Positions 6,350-15,831 of a stretch of 15,831 bases of DNA are shown here, in pieces. The stretch covers positions 1-15,831 of the forward strand of contig JAYSTY010000344.1 in assembly GCA_043719385.1 (NCBI GenBank). The letters run 5' to 3'. Origin of the DNA: JAFDVL01 sp043719385 (GTDB lineage: Bacteria > Acidobacteriota > Blastocatellia > RBC074). Under the pieces are notes generated by a model. The model was not told where the DNA came from and did no database searches. It was given only the letters and a program-made list of their open reading frames with translations. The number at the start of each line of letters is the position of its first letter. Positions within the stretch are counted from its first letter, which is position 1. Both the position numbers and the translations under genes were made by a program.

Positions 6350-7612
6350 TCATCTTCGCCCCATCTCGGCCCGCAAAAAAAAGCTGCCCTCAGTTACGAT
6401 TTTTTCGCCTGCCTTCACACCGCTCAGCACCCGCACTAAATCTCCGGCCTCTTCTCCAAGCTGTAATTTTCGCAGTTGAAATTGTCCTGCTCCAAACGCA
6501 ACAAAAACTGCCTGCTCGTTGCCGATAGCTTGCAATGCGGATTTTGGAACTACTGTTACTTCCTGCGAACCGGACGAATTCAAAGCCACATCTACAAACA
6601 TCCCCAGCTTGAACATTTGATTTGGATTGGCAACTTCGATGCGAACTTGTGCCGTGCGTGAGGCGGAATCTACACGCGGATCAACATAAGAAATTGTCCC
6701 GCTGAAATTACGATTGGGATATGAAGACGTAGTGAAATTTACTTTTGCTCCGGTTCGCAGCACCCCAAAATCTTTTTCGTAAACATTCGCAATTACCCAA
6801 ACCGTCGCCAGATCAGTTACGGAAAATAAGCTGTCCGCCAGCGTGACTACCTGCCCGACATTTATACCGCGTGCAGTGATGACGCCGGAGGAAGGAGCGG
6901 GAACAAAAACTTCTGATTTCACCTGTGAAGCATCCTTCAAATCGGCAATTTGCGCTTCAGTCATTCCGAGCAGTTTTAATTTTTGGCGATGGCTGGCGTG
7001 TTCGGCGTGATGTTCGCGGAGCCGCGCCTCAACTTCCTGTTTTTCCTGCTGGCTGACAGCGCCAATTTCCGCAAGCTTTTGATAACGTTCCGATTGTGTA
7101 ATATGAAGCTGAAGGTTCGTATCAACCTTCAAATATTCCGTCTGCTCCTGGGCCAGATCGGTGCTGAAAATCGTCGCCAGTGTCTGTCCTTTTTTGACGA
7201 AATCACCAAGCTGCGCTTTAACTGCGGTAACGCGCCCACCGACCAATGGAGTCACACGCGTTTCTTTATAAGCATTCGCCTGCACTGTGCCAGTCGTGCG
7301 AAGTTGATTGGCCATCATTTGTGTTTTGACCTCGGCGTATTGCAACTTAATCCGCTCAATCATTTCCGGCGCCAGCGTGAGATCAACTTTATTATCTGAC
7401 TTATTGCCGGACATAGATTCAACCGAAGGAACTTCGCGTCCCGCAGCCTGTTCGACCGTCGGAACTTCACGCCCTGCGAGGCTTGTCGGCTTTGGCGCAC
7501 GGCGTAAAATAATTGTGGCGACAGCGATCATGGCGAGTAAAATCAGGGCAATCCATATCGCTCGCTTTTTGTTAGGAGTGGTCGAATTTTCTTCGGTTAC
7601 GCCTTCAGTCAT
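6350..7612 (-). CDS. RND efflux periplasmic adaptor (CusB/HlyD-type membrane fusion protein)
   Basis: With the ATG at 7612 the protein has 420 residues: a short cytoplasmic tail, one membrane anchor (about 18-37), and a linker with a duplicated GREVP-T/S-VE unit. The lipoyl half-motif PLVGGRVTAVKAQLGDFVKKGQ (in part, 122-143) follows, then an alpha-hairpin (about 150-225). The second lipoyl half is VFVPAPSSGVI (235-245), followed by beta-barrel and membrane-proximal domains (YVDPRVDSASRTAQVRI near 309-325). It should bridge the inner-membrane pump and the TolC-like channel encoded just upstream. The frame is also open to a TTG at 7639, but that extension would be coded inside a stem-loop and lacks a ribosome site, so the ATG is preferred. 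No clear Shine-Dalgarno precedes either start. It is the last gene of the metal-efflux block and carries no CusF-like or Met-rich domain. Confidence 0.9.
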   Translation of the reverse strand: MTEGVTEENSTTPNKKRAIWIALILLAMIAVATIILRRAPKPTSLAGREVPTVEQAAGREVPSVESMSGNKSDNKVDLTLAPEMIERIKLQYAEVKTQMMANQLRTTGTVQANAYKETRVTPLVGGRVTAVKAQLGDFVKKGQTLATIFSTDLAQEQTEYLKVDTNLQLHITQSERYQKLAEIGAVSQQEKQEVEARLREHHAEHASHRQKLKLLGMTEAQIADLKDASQVKSEVFVPAPSSGVITARGINVGQVVTLADSLFSVTDLATVWVIANVYEKDFGVLRTGAKVNFTTSSYPNRNFSGTISYVDPRVDSASRTAQVRIEVANPNQMFKLGMFVDVALNSSGSQEVTVVPKSALQAIGNEQAVFVAFGAGQFQLRKLQLGEEAGDLVRVLSGVKAGEKIVTEGSFFLRAEMGRR

Positions 7613-7628
7613 AAAATTTATGCGAACG

Positions 7629-7660
7629 ATGTAGCGCAACCAGCCAGGGTTGCGCTACAT
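7629..7660. repeat. Perfect 13-bp inverted repeat between channel and adaptor genes
   Basis: The arms ATGTAGCGCAACC (7629-7641) and GGTTGCGCTACAT (7648-7660) are perfect, with a 6-base loop AGCCAG. It starts 3 bases after the stop codon of the TolC-family gene and lies ahead of the adaptor ATG. No long T-run follows in the direction of transcription, so it fits an RNA-stabilising or REP-like element better than a strong terminator. It may tune adaptor level relative to the channel. Confidence 0.8.
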
Positions 7661-7662
7661 TT

Positions 7663-8937
7663 TCACTTCTCAAGTGCAGTTCCCACTACATTTTCTAATT
7701 CAATTCGTGCAGAGAAATATTCCTTCTGCGCCGCTGTCTGAGTCATCTGCAAATCAATCAAGCGCCGCTGCTCATTCAATACTTCGGTTAAGCGGACGTG
7801 ACCTAAATCAAAGCTTGCCCGCATCACACGCAGGTTGTTTTGCGCTGCCACAAGCAAATCCGTATTGTAAATTTTCAGCACGCGCTGCGCACCTTCGTAG
7901 CGAACATAAGCAGCAGCCACTTCGCGGCGAATGATTATTTCGATAAATTCCCGCCGCAAACGCGCTTCATCATTTAGCGCAACGGCGGCTTCGATATTGC
8001 CCTGATTTTTATTGCGTGTGGGCAACGTGATACTGACGCCGATCCGCGCCGTATTGCTGCCCATAGCGACGCGCTCCGGCTGACCGGAATCACGATTGAC
8101 ACCAAACTGATCAAAGTTGAATGCCTGGCGTCCCAATTCGGCGAATATGCTCATGTCGTATTTGCCCTCGGTTTTGGCTTGGTCAAGCAGCGCAGCGGTG
8201 ACAGCTTCGGCGGCGTGGGCAGCCTGTAAATCCGGGCGTGTTTTGAAAGCAAGCGCCAGCAATTCCTGTCGGCTCATCGTCACAGGAATTTCATTGAATT
8301 CATTGCGAACCTTCAATTGCTCTTCGCTTCCCATGCCAAGCAAACTTTTGAGTTCTTCCAGCAACACCGCAACGCGGCTGTCATTCGCTTGTTTATTCGC
8401 TTCGATTTTGCCGACTTCGACCTGCATCTGACTTTGTTCCAGCGGTGCGCTCGCCCCTTCAGTAACACGCGCCTGAATCAGGTGATAACTGTTTTGATTG
8501 AGTTCCAGTAAGCGTTCGTTGAGTTCAAGATTGCGCATCGCTTCCACTGTTTCGCCATATTTTATGCGCACTTTGGCGGCAAGTTCGCGTTCGCGTTCGG
8601 CGACTTCGTACTTCATTCGTTCAAGCTCACGTTCAGCCACTTCAATTCGGCGCAGCCGCCTGCCACCAGCTTCGAGCGGCAATCGCACCATCACAGCAGC
8701 CGCACGCATGCTGGTATCAGTCACGCTGGAAAGACCAGAAGCCTCAAGTATGGGATTCGCCCGCAAACCTGCCTGCTTCAAGCGTCCGTTAGCAGCGTCA
8801 ATTTGCTTACGCTCAGCCTGCAAACTTTTGTTATTTGCCAGCGTATATTTCACCGCTTCAGCAAGGCTCATTTCTGAACTTTGCGCAAAAGCAGAAACAG
8901 CGAATAAGGCAATAACAAATAGTGTTCGGTAATACAT
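7663..8937 (-). CDS. TolC-family outer membrane efflux protein (CusC/CzcC-like)
   Basis: The protein has 424 residues. Residues 1-18 form a signal peptide (FVIALFAVSAFA then QS), with no lipobox Cys, so it is a plain exported protein. Two repeats of long amphipathic helices and beta segments follow. Family marks are the N-terminal SLAEAVKYTLANN helix, the RPDLQAA turn near the middle (about 240) and the repeat-2 strand GVSITLPTRNKNQGNI. Also typical are the C-terminal helices with GHVRLTEVLNEQR. As a trimer it should form the outer-membrane channel of the tripartite pump with the adaptor and RND genes of this block. Only weak purine-rich sequence precedes the ATG at 8937. A GC-rich stem-loop separates it from the cytochrome c gene. 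Confidence 0.92.
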   Translation of the reverse strand: MYYRTLFVIALFAVSAFAQSSEMSLAEAVKYTLANNKSLQAERKQIDAANGRLKQAGLRANPILEASGLSSVTDTSMRAAAVMVRLPLEAGGRRLRRIEVAERELERMKYEVAERERELAAKVRIKYGETVEAMRNLELNERLLELNQNSYHLIQARVTEGASAPLEQSQMQVEVGKIEANKQANDSRVAVLLEELKSLLGMGSEEQLKVRNEFNEIPVTMSRQELLALAFKTRPDLQAAHAAEAVTAALLDQAKTEGKYDMSIFAELGRQAFNFDQFGVNRDSGQPERVAMGSNTARIGVSITLPTRNKNQGNIEAAVALNDEARLRREFIEIIIRREVAAAYVRYEGAQRVLKIYNTDLLVAAQNNLRVMRASFDLGHVRLTEVLNEQRRLIDLQMTQTAAQKEYFSARIELENVVGTALEK

Positions 8938-8953
8938 ACTGCCAATTTTCAGC

Positions 8954-9000
8954 CCTGCACAACACCGGAAAGAGTTAGTAGCTTACCGGTGTTGCGCGGG
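8954..9000. repeat. GC-rich stem-loop between cytochrome c and channel genes
   Basis: The core arms CAACACCGG (8960-8968) and CCGGTGTTG (8986-8994) pair perfectly. After an A/C mismatch the helix continues through 8954-8958 and 8996-9000 with one G-U. The loop is 17 bases, with AAG/CTT able to pair inside. It begins 8 bases after the cytochrome c stop. No T-run follows on the transcribed (minus) strand, so an attenuator or mRNA-processing role is more likely than full termination. Confidence 0.7.
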
Positions 9001-9008
9001 ATCATTTT

Positions 9009-9332
9009 TCATCGCCCCTGGATTTCTTTATAAACAAATTTCGCCAGTTCGCTAATTTGCTCCTGGCTTAATTTGTCTTTGAAAGCAGGCATCACGCCTG
9101 AGCCATTGCTGATGCGGGTCGTCAGTTCTTCAACCGTCCGCCCCATTGGCAAACCTGTTTTCAGGCTTGGGCCAACTCCGCCTTCGCCTTTTGCACCGTG
9201 ACAAATGGAGCATTTTTGCTCTTCAAACAATGCACGAGTTGCGGTTATATCTTTGACCGCAATGCCGCCTGATCCGCCACAGGCAGCGGCGAACAAAGCT
9301 AAGAAAATTACGAGTGATTTGATTTGTTTCAT
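9009..9332 (-). CDS. Lipoprotein c-type cytochrome (class I, small)
   Basis: The protein has 107 residues. Residues 1-18 form a lipoprotein signal: a Lys-containing start, a hydrophobic run, and FAAAC with lipid-attachment Cys18. A single class I domain follows with the haem site CSICH (C41, C44, H45), the GVGPSL turn and a distal methionine in GVMPAF (M81). The C-terminal helix (QISELAKFVYKEI) is typical of c553/cbb3-CcoP-like folds. It should be a periplasm-facing mono-haem electron carrier on a lipid anchor. The Shine-Dalgarno AAGGA precedes the ATG. It lies 44 bases after the RND gene and before the channel gene, an unusual place for a cytochrome. This suggests a redox task in copper handling, for example with the cupredoxin-like protein upstream; that role is inference. 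Confidence 0.92.
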   Translation of the reverse strand: MKQIKSLVIFLALFAAACGGSGGIAVKDITATRALFEEQKCSICHGAKGEGGVGPSLKTGLPMGRTVEELTTRISNGSGVMPAFKDKLSQEQISELAKFVYKEIQGR

Positions 9333-9376
9333 GCTTCCTTATCCTTATTTGTTTTTACAACGGAACGTCTGTCCGC

Positions 9377-12649
<3,273 letters not shown>

Positions 12650-12658
12650 TAGTTTCGC

Positions 12659-12709
12659 GTTTCGGGTTTTGGGTTTCGAGGTTTTCCTCTAACGCCTCAC
12701 ACCCGAAAC
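12659..12709. repeat. Inverted repeat in spacer ahead of the RND gene
   Basis: GTTTCGGGT (12659-12667) and ACCCGAAAC (12701-12709) are exact reverse complements around a 33-base loop that itself holds GAGG-tttt-CCTC. The left side is a degenerate run of GTTTCG/GGGTTT words reaching almost to the RND ATG. It leaves no Shine-Dalgarno in front of that ATG. It looks like a dispersed palindromic or simple repeat rather than a regulatory site. Confidence 0.6.
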
Positions 12710-12719
12710 CTGACACCTG

Positions 12720-13166
12720 CTACTTCGCATTGATGGCGAACTTTGCTTTTCCTTCGCCGGCATTACCTTTGTAGCTAACGTTGGCGTACCACGTTCCCGC
12801 CATTTCAAGATTGGTAGTAGCTTGATAAATTCCAGGCGTATTGGTAGTCAACACCTTGACATTGCTTTTCATCGGAAGCATTGAACCCATTCCCGGCATA
12901 TCAATAAACATTGTGATTGCACCAACGTCCACAGGCTGTCCAGCGGCATTGCGAAATTCAACGGTGAAATCGTTTTCGCCATCCTTCAAATGGCCTTGGG
13001 AGTTGGCAAGTGTCACGGTGATCTCACCAGCTTTCGCTTCAGCGATAGTTTTACCGGAACTGGCAACAGGCTGACTGGCGGTAGTTGTCGGATTGTTTGG
13101 CGTTTGATTACACGCAGCTAAAGTAAGCAGTAATGAAAGTAAAATAATGATCAGTATTAATTTCAT
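12720..13166 (-). CDS. YtkA-like Met-rich lipoprotein (putative copper-binding)
   Basis: With the ATG at 13166 the protein has 148 residues. Residues 1-19 are a lipoprotein signal ending TLAAC (lipid Cys19), followed by a Thr/Pro/Ser-rich linker. The rest is an Ig-like YtkA-type domain (PF13115 style): ITVTLANSQGHLKDGEN, a middle MFIDMPGMGSMLPM segment and the closing pattern PGIYQATTNLEMAGTWYANV. Five methionines (86, 90, 93, 96, 99) lie in 14 residues, a pattern suited to Cu(I)/Ag(I). YtkA-like domains often sit beside RND adaptors and may take part in metal transfer. The start is set by AGGAG 6 bases before the ATG. A TTG further out (13199) would overlap the upstream gene and push the signal peptide inward, so it is rejected. 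It lies between the cupredoxin-like gene and the pump gene. Confidence 0.82.
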   Translation of the reverse strand: MKLILIIILLSLLLTLAACNQTPNNPTTTASQPVASSGKTIAEAKAGEITVTLANSQGHLKDGENDFTVEFRNAAGQPVDVGAITMFIDMPGMGSMLPMKSNVKVLTTNTPGIYQATTNLEMAGTWYANVSYKGNAGEGKAKFAINAK

Positions 13167-13172
13167 AAATAT

Positions 13173-13177
13173 CTCCT
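13173..13177 (-). promoter_or_regulatory. Shine-Dalgarno that fixes the YtkA-like start
   Basis: AGGAG on the minus strand lies 6 bases upstream of the ATG at 13166. It decides for this start over the TTG at 13199, and the result is a lipoprotein signal that begins at residue 1. Confidence 0.8.
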
Positions 13178-13191
13178 GGTTGATTAGCGAG

Positions 13192-13566
13192 TTATTCAAC
13201 GATTAATTTGCCGCGCAGCATCCCCATGCCGCAGGTGAAATAGAATTCGCCTGATTTATCCGGTGTGAATTCCACCACCACAGGTTTATTCAACGGCAGC
13301 GGGCGGCTGATTTTGTAAGTGGGAAATACAATTTCTGTCCCACAGGTTTTTTCGACTTCGCGGACAAAAGTTACACGGGCAAGGACATTGGGCTTGAGCG
13401 TGAAGCTCTTTGGCTCATAACCTTGTTTCGTAATCTTTACTGTAGCGGATTGAATTTCCTGAGCAGCTTTGCGCTTATGGACTTTGCGTTTTGCGCCTTG
13501 TGTGGCAATCGCAGGAACAATAAGTAAAAACACACTGGTTAAAATTATCAGGATTTTGCTTCTCAT
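13192..13566 (-). CDS. Exported cupredoxin-like protein
   Basis: The protein has 124 residues. Residues 1 to about 22 form a signal peptide (ILIILTSVFLLIVPAIA). A basic stretch (KRKVHKRK) follows, then a single Greek-key cupredoxin-like domain: TVKITKQGYEPKSFTLK, RVTFVREVEKTCGTEIVFP and GEFYFTCGMGMLRGKLIV. The likely metal ligands are C75, C112, M114 and M116, so the pattern is Cys...CxMxM rather than the His-Cys-His-Met of blue copper proteins. This EfeO/Cupredoxin_1-like form is common next to copper exporters and suits Cu(I) binding. The Shine-Dalgarno GAGGT lies about 8 bases before the ATG. Its stop lies 25 bases before the YtkA-like ATG, so they are clearly co-transcribed. A periplasmic copper chaperone or electron-transfer role is inferred. 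Confidence 0.88.
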   Translation of the reverse strand: MRSKILIILTSVFLLIVPAIATQGAKRKVHKRKAAQEIQSATVKITKQGYEPKSFTLKPNVLARVTFVREVEKTCGTEIVFPTYKISRPLPLNKPVVVEFTPDKSGEFYFTCGMGMLRGKLIVE

Positions 13567-13687
13567 TTTCTACACCTCAACAGACTGAATTTGGAATTGA
13601 TATACAGCGAAGATATGACAGGCTGCGGAGTCACTTCCACACTTATCATTCATCGTTTGGGAGACACACTTCGACTGTGATGGCGGG
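13567..13687. other. Spacer between Cys-rich and cupredoxin-like genes
   Basis: 121 bases with no gene. CACACTT occurs twice (13638-13644 and 13665-13671, + strand), 27 bases apart. No clear terminator or -35/-10 pair is seen, so the two genes may share a transcript. Confidence 0.4.
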
Positions 13688-14113
13688 TTAAATTCTTAGG
13701 CAGGTAGTTTGCAGACAGGCGTTATCTTTTTTGTGCAATAAAGAGAAGGAAAGAGGGAATTGGGATTGAAGATTTTGCGACCACGATGGCAACGCTACTT
13801 CAATGACAGAAAGATCATCTGAACTCGGCAATTGCGGCGCAAGCACCATGATTGTAGCTGGAGCTTTTGCTTCACTCTCAGTACAAACACATTGAATTGA
13901 GCAATTGGTTTGCGGTTGGCATAAGGCTGTTTGCGCCTCTGGCATTTCCATCGTACAACCGCCCGACTTCGTACAACAACTCATCATTTCACGATCATCG
14001 CCGGACTGTTCGATTGCTTCATAGACGCGTTCGGACAAGCGATGGATTTGCGCTGCGGCTGGCAATACGCCAAGCGTCAGGAGGAGTAAAATTGTGGTCA
14101 ATCGTTTCAGCAT
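13688..14113 (-). CDS. Cys/Met-rich exported small protein, family not recognised
   Basis: With the ATG at 14113 the protein has 141 residues. Residues 1-22 are a clear signal peptide (KRLTTILLLLTLGVLPAAA then Q). The mature part begins with a polar helix, then a Cys/Met cluster between 43 and 77 with seven cysteines (46, 47, 53, 65, 71, 75, 77) and methionines 43, 44, 55 and 57: MMSCC, GGCTMEM, NCSIQCVC. The C-terminal half has no clear fold, and two more cysteines (133, 138) lie near the end. The family is not known to me. The cluster and the place at the head of the copper block make metal binding or sequestration likely, but this is inference. The frame is open upstream to a TTG at 14161, which would bury the signal peptide, so the ATG is chosen although its Shine-Dalgarno is poor. 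Confidence 0.75.
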   Translation of the reverse strand: MLKRLTTILLLLTLGVLPAAAQIHRLSERVYEAIEQSGDDREMMSCCTKSGGCTMEMPEAQTALCQPQTNCSIQCVCTESEAKAPATIMVLAPQLPSSDDLSVIEVALPSWSQNLQSQFPLSFSLLHKKDNACLQTTCLRI

Positions 14114-14131
14114 CTTCAAAACCGGAGTGTG

Positions 14132-14161
14132 AATATAGCATTTCCCCTGAGCAACTCGCAA
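14132..14161 (-). promoter_or_regulatory. Candidate promoter of the metal-efflux block
   Basis: On the minus strand TTGCGA (14161-14156) and TATATT (14137-14132) are separated by 18 bases. The -10 box matches the consensus at five of six positions and the -35 box only partly. Transcription would begin near 14125, leaving a leader of roughly a dozen bases before the ATG at 14113. Confidence 0.3.
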
Positions 14162-14203
14162 TTATTCTCGCTTCCCACTTCCTCGATTACTTAGCAGCTT
14201 GTT

Positions 14204-14220
14204 ACAAATCCGCGATTTGT
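14204..14220. promoter_or_regulatory. Small perfect dyad in the divergent mnmG / copper-block spacer
   Basis: ACAAATC-cgc-GATTTGT is a 7-bp perfect dyad with a 3-base centre, of operator size, between two divergent genes. A TTGTCA (14217-14222) overlapping its right arm could serve as a -35 box for mnmG, with TACGGT 17 bases further on. No regulator is encoded next to it, so its use as an operator is a guess. Confidence 0.35.
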
Positions 14221-14282
14221 CAGTTATGATGTGCAATTATACGGTAAGTTGAGTTGAGACAACTTCTACAGGAATAACAGTG

Positions 14283-15831
14283 ATGTACCAGTTTGACGAA
14301 CAATTTGATGTCTTAGTGATTGGCTCAGGTCATGCCGGATGCGAAGCCGCGCATGCTGCGGCAATGATTGGCGCCAGCACAGCAATTGTAACTTTCAACC
14401 TTGATCTGATTGCCCAGATGTCCTGCAATCCCGCTATCGGTGGTATCGCTAAAGGGCACCTCGTCCGTGAAATTGATGCGCTCGGCGGACTGATGGGGCG
14501 GGTGATTGACGAAACCGGCATTCAGTTCCGCATGCTCAATCGCAGTCGCGGCCCTGCGGTCCAGGCTCCTCGCGCCCAGGCTGATCGCGCTCTTTATCGC
14601 CAGCAAATGCGCCGCGAACTCGAAGCCATTCCCAACCTCGCGTTGCGACAAGGCGAAGTGGTAAAGCTTTTAGTTGAGAATGAGCAAATTGTTGGCGTGG
14701 AGTTAATGGATAGCAGATTAATTGGCGCCCATGCCGTGGTCGTGACAACTGGAACTTTTTTGAATGGCCTGATTCATATTGGCGAAAAACGTTTTTCGTC
14801 CGGACGTTCGGGTGAATTGCCTTCGATAAAACTGGCAGAAAATTTACGGGAATTAGGCTTTCGGATCGCTCGCTTGAAAACCGGTACGCCACCGCGACTT
14901 GACGCTCGAAGCATTGAATTTACAGCCTTTGCTGAACAACCAGGCGATGAAAAGCCTGTTCCATTTTCGTTCACTACGAAACAGATTACCAGGAAACAAA
15001 TTTCCTGCTACATTGGCTACACGACAAATAAGCTGCATCAAACGATCCGTGAAAACATTAGCCGCTCGCCTCTATACAGTGGGCAAATCCAGGGCATTGG
15101 CCCACGTTACTGTCCTTCTATCGAAGATAAAGTAGTTAAATTCCCCGACAAAGAGCAGCATCAATTATTCCTCGAACCGGAGGGCTATCACACGTATGAA
15201 GTTTACCTGAATGGTTTTTCGACCAGTTTGCCTGCCGATTTACAACGTGAATTAGTTCATCAGATTCCAGGCTTGGAAAAAGCGACGATCCTGCGCCCCG
15301 GCTATGCCATCGAATATGACATGATTGATCCGACAGAATTACGCCCTTCGCTCGAAACCAAACGAATTCGCGGATTATTTAATGCTGGTCAACTCAATGG
15401 CACAACCGGATATGAAGAAGCCGCCGCTCAGGGAATTGTTGCCGGTATCAATGCAGCAAGATATGTTGGACAGCAGGAACCAATGGTAATCCAACGTAAT
15501 GAAGGCTATATCGGCATCCTGATTGACGATTTAATTACCCAGGGCGTAGACGAGCCATATCGAATGTTTACCTCTCGTGCTGAACATCGTCTCAAACTGC
15601 GGATTGATAATGCGGATGAACGTTTGAGCGAAATAGGTTTTAAAATTGGTCTTTTAAAAGATGAACGCTATCAAAACTATCAAGCTAAAGCTAATAATAA
15701 GAATAGTTTACGAGAGTATTTTCAACGCACAATAATTTCTATTCGTTCCGAGGGTTATGAAACGTTTTCGACGCTGACAGGTCTGAAATTGCAGGAATCT
15801 ACACCGCTGAGCCAGCTTGCCAAACGCCCGG
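14283..15831 (+). CDS. mnmG: tRNA U34 carboxymethylaminomethyl-modifying enzyme MnmG (GidA), C-terminus beyond right edge
   Basis: The frame is open from the ATG at 14283 to the window end (516 codons; the family has about 620-630). The FAD-binding Rossmann start is VLVIGSGHAGCEAA (G14, G16, G19). The family blocks SCNPAIGGIAKGHLVREIDALGG (in part, C48), TTGTFLNG, RLKTGTPPRL, RYCPSIEDK (C277, a catalytic-type Cys) and EGYHTYEVYLNG are present. GLFNAGQLNGTTGYEEAA and TSRAEHRL follow. With MnmE it installs the (carboxymethyl)aminomethyl group at C5 of wobble U34 in tRNAs for Lys, Glu, Gln, Leu(UAA), Arg(UCU) and Gly(UCC), using FAD, NADH and methylene-THF. AGGA lies about 10 bases ahead of the ATG. 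It is transcribed divergently from the copper block. The missing part is the C-terminal MnmE/tRNA-binding helical domain. Confidence 0.97.
   Translation, partial: MYQFDEQFDVLVIGSGHAGCEAAHAAAMIGASTAIVTFNLDLIAQMSCNPAIGGIAKGHLVREIDALGGLMGRVIDETGIQFRMLNRSRGPAVQAPRAQADRALYRQQMRRELEAIPNLALRQGEVVKLLVENEQIVGVELMDSRLIGAHAVVVTTGTFLNGLIHIGEKRFSSGRSGELPSIKLAENLRELGFRIARLKTGTPPRLDARSIEFTAFAEQPGDEKPVPFSFTTKQITRKQISCYIGYTTNKLHQTIRENISRSPLYSGQIQGIGPRYCPSIEDKVVKFPDKEQHQLFLEPEGYHTYEVYLNGFSTSLPADLQRELVHQIPGLEKATILRPGYAIEYDMIDPTELRPSLETKRIRGLFNAGQLNGTTGYEEAAAQGIVAGINAARYVGQQEPMVIQRNEGYIGILIDDLITQGVDEPYRMFTSRAEHRLKLRIDNADERLSEIGFKIGLLKDERYQNYQAKANNKNSLREYFQRTIISIRSEGYETFSTLTGLKLQESTPLSQLAKRP

Noticed and set aside
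6983..7399. A 138-codon plus-strand open frame inside the adaptor gene
   Set aside because: It is antisense to a well-supported HlyD/CusB-type protein and its composition is typical of a shadow frame. The same holds for plus-strand frames at 8498-8932 and 10533-10943.
13167..13199. An extended TTG start for the YtkA-like lipoprotein
   Set aside because: It overlaps the end of the cupredoxin-like gene and moves the lipoprotein signal inward. AGGAG stands right before the ATG at 13166.
14114..14161. An extended TTG start for the Cys-rich protein
   Set aside because: The extra 16 residues are not signal-like and would cover the candidate promoter. The ATG at 14113 starts directly with a signal peptide.

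Overview
The window is a gene-dense stretch of a bacterial chromosome with moderate GC and double-membrane (Gram-negative-type) cell-envelope genes. The mix is a DUF4388-DnaJ-TPR fusion, an HD-GYP protein, a CusA-type RND efflux operon with extra copper-type secreted proteins, and long palindromes in the spacers. This would suit an Acidobacteriota genome, perhaps of the Blastocatellia type. That placement is inference from gene style and was not tested by any search.

Layout. Positions 1-356 (minus) hold the N-terminus of a secreted M20/M28-type metallopeptidase cut by the window edge. Positions 393-4725 (minus) hold four co-oriented genes, read from 4725 downward: a DUF4388/J-domain/TPR protein, an HD-GYP protein, a protein that looks like a D12-class adenine methylase with a ruined catalytic motif, and a soluble histidine kinase. 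A long perfect stem-loop (1286-1366) separates the last two. Positions 4956-5252 (plus) hold a tRNA-Arg(UCU) gene split by a 221-nt group I intron directly after the wobble base U34. This is the most striking element in the window. A ketopantoate-reductase-family gene (5285-6349, plus) follows and meets the end of the metal-efflux operon with no base between the two stop codons.

Positions 14113 to 6350 (minus) form a seven-gene block: Cys/Met-rich secreted protein, cupredoxin-like protein, YtkA-like Met-rich lipoprotein, CusA-type RND pump, lipoprotein cytochrome c, TolC-family outer-membrane channel and RND periplasmic adaptor. The A, C and B parts of a CusABC-like pump are complete. The three leading proteins all carry Cys/Met patterns suited to Cu(I), so the block is best read as a periplasmic copper/silver handling and export module. 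No dedicated regulator or P-type ATPase lies in the window.

Positions 14283-15831 (plus) hold about five sixths of mnmG (gidA), which runs off the right edge. MnmG modifies U34 of tRNAs including Arg(UCU), the base that the intron abuts in the tRNA gene about 9 kb away.

The only stretch above 300 bases without a protein gene is 4726-5284. It holds a spacer of about 230 bases, the split tRNA and a T-rich leader.
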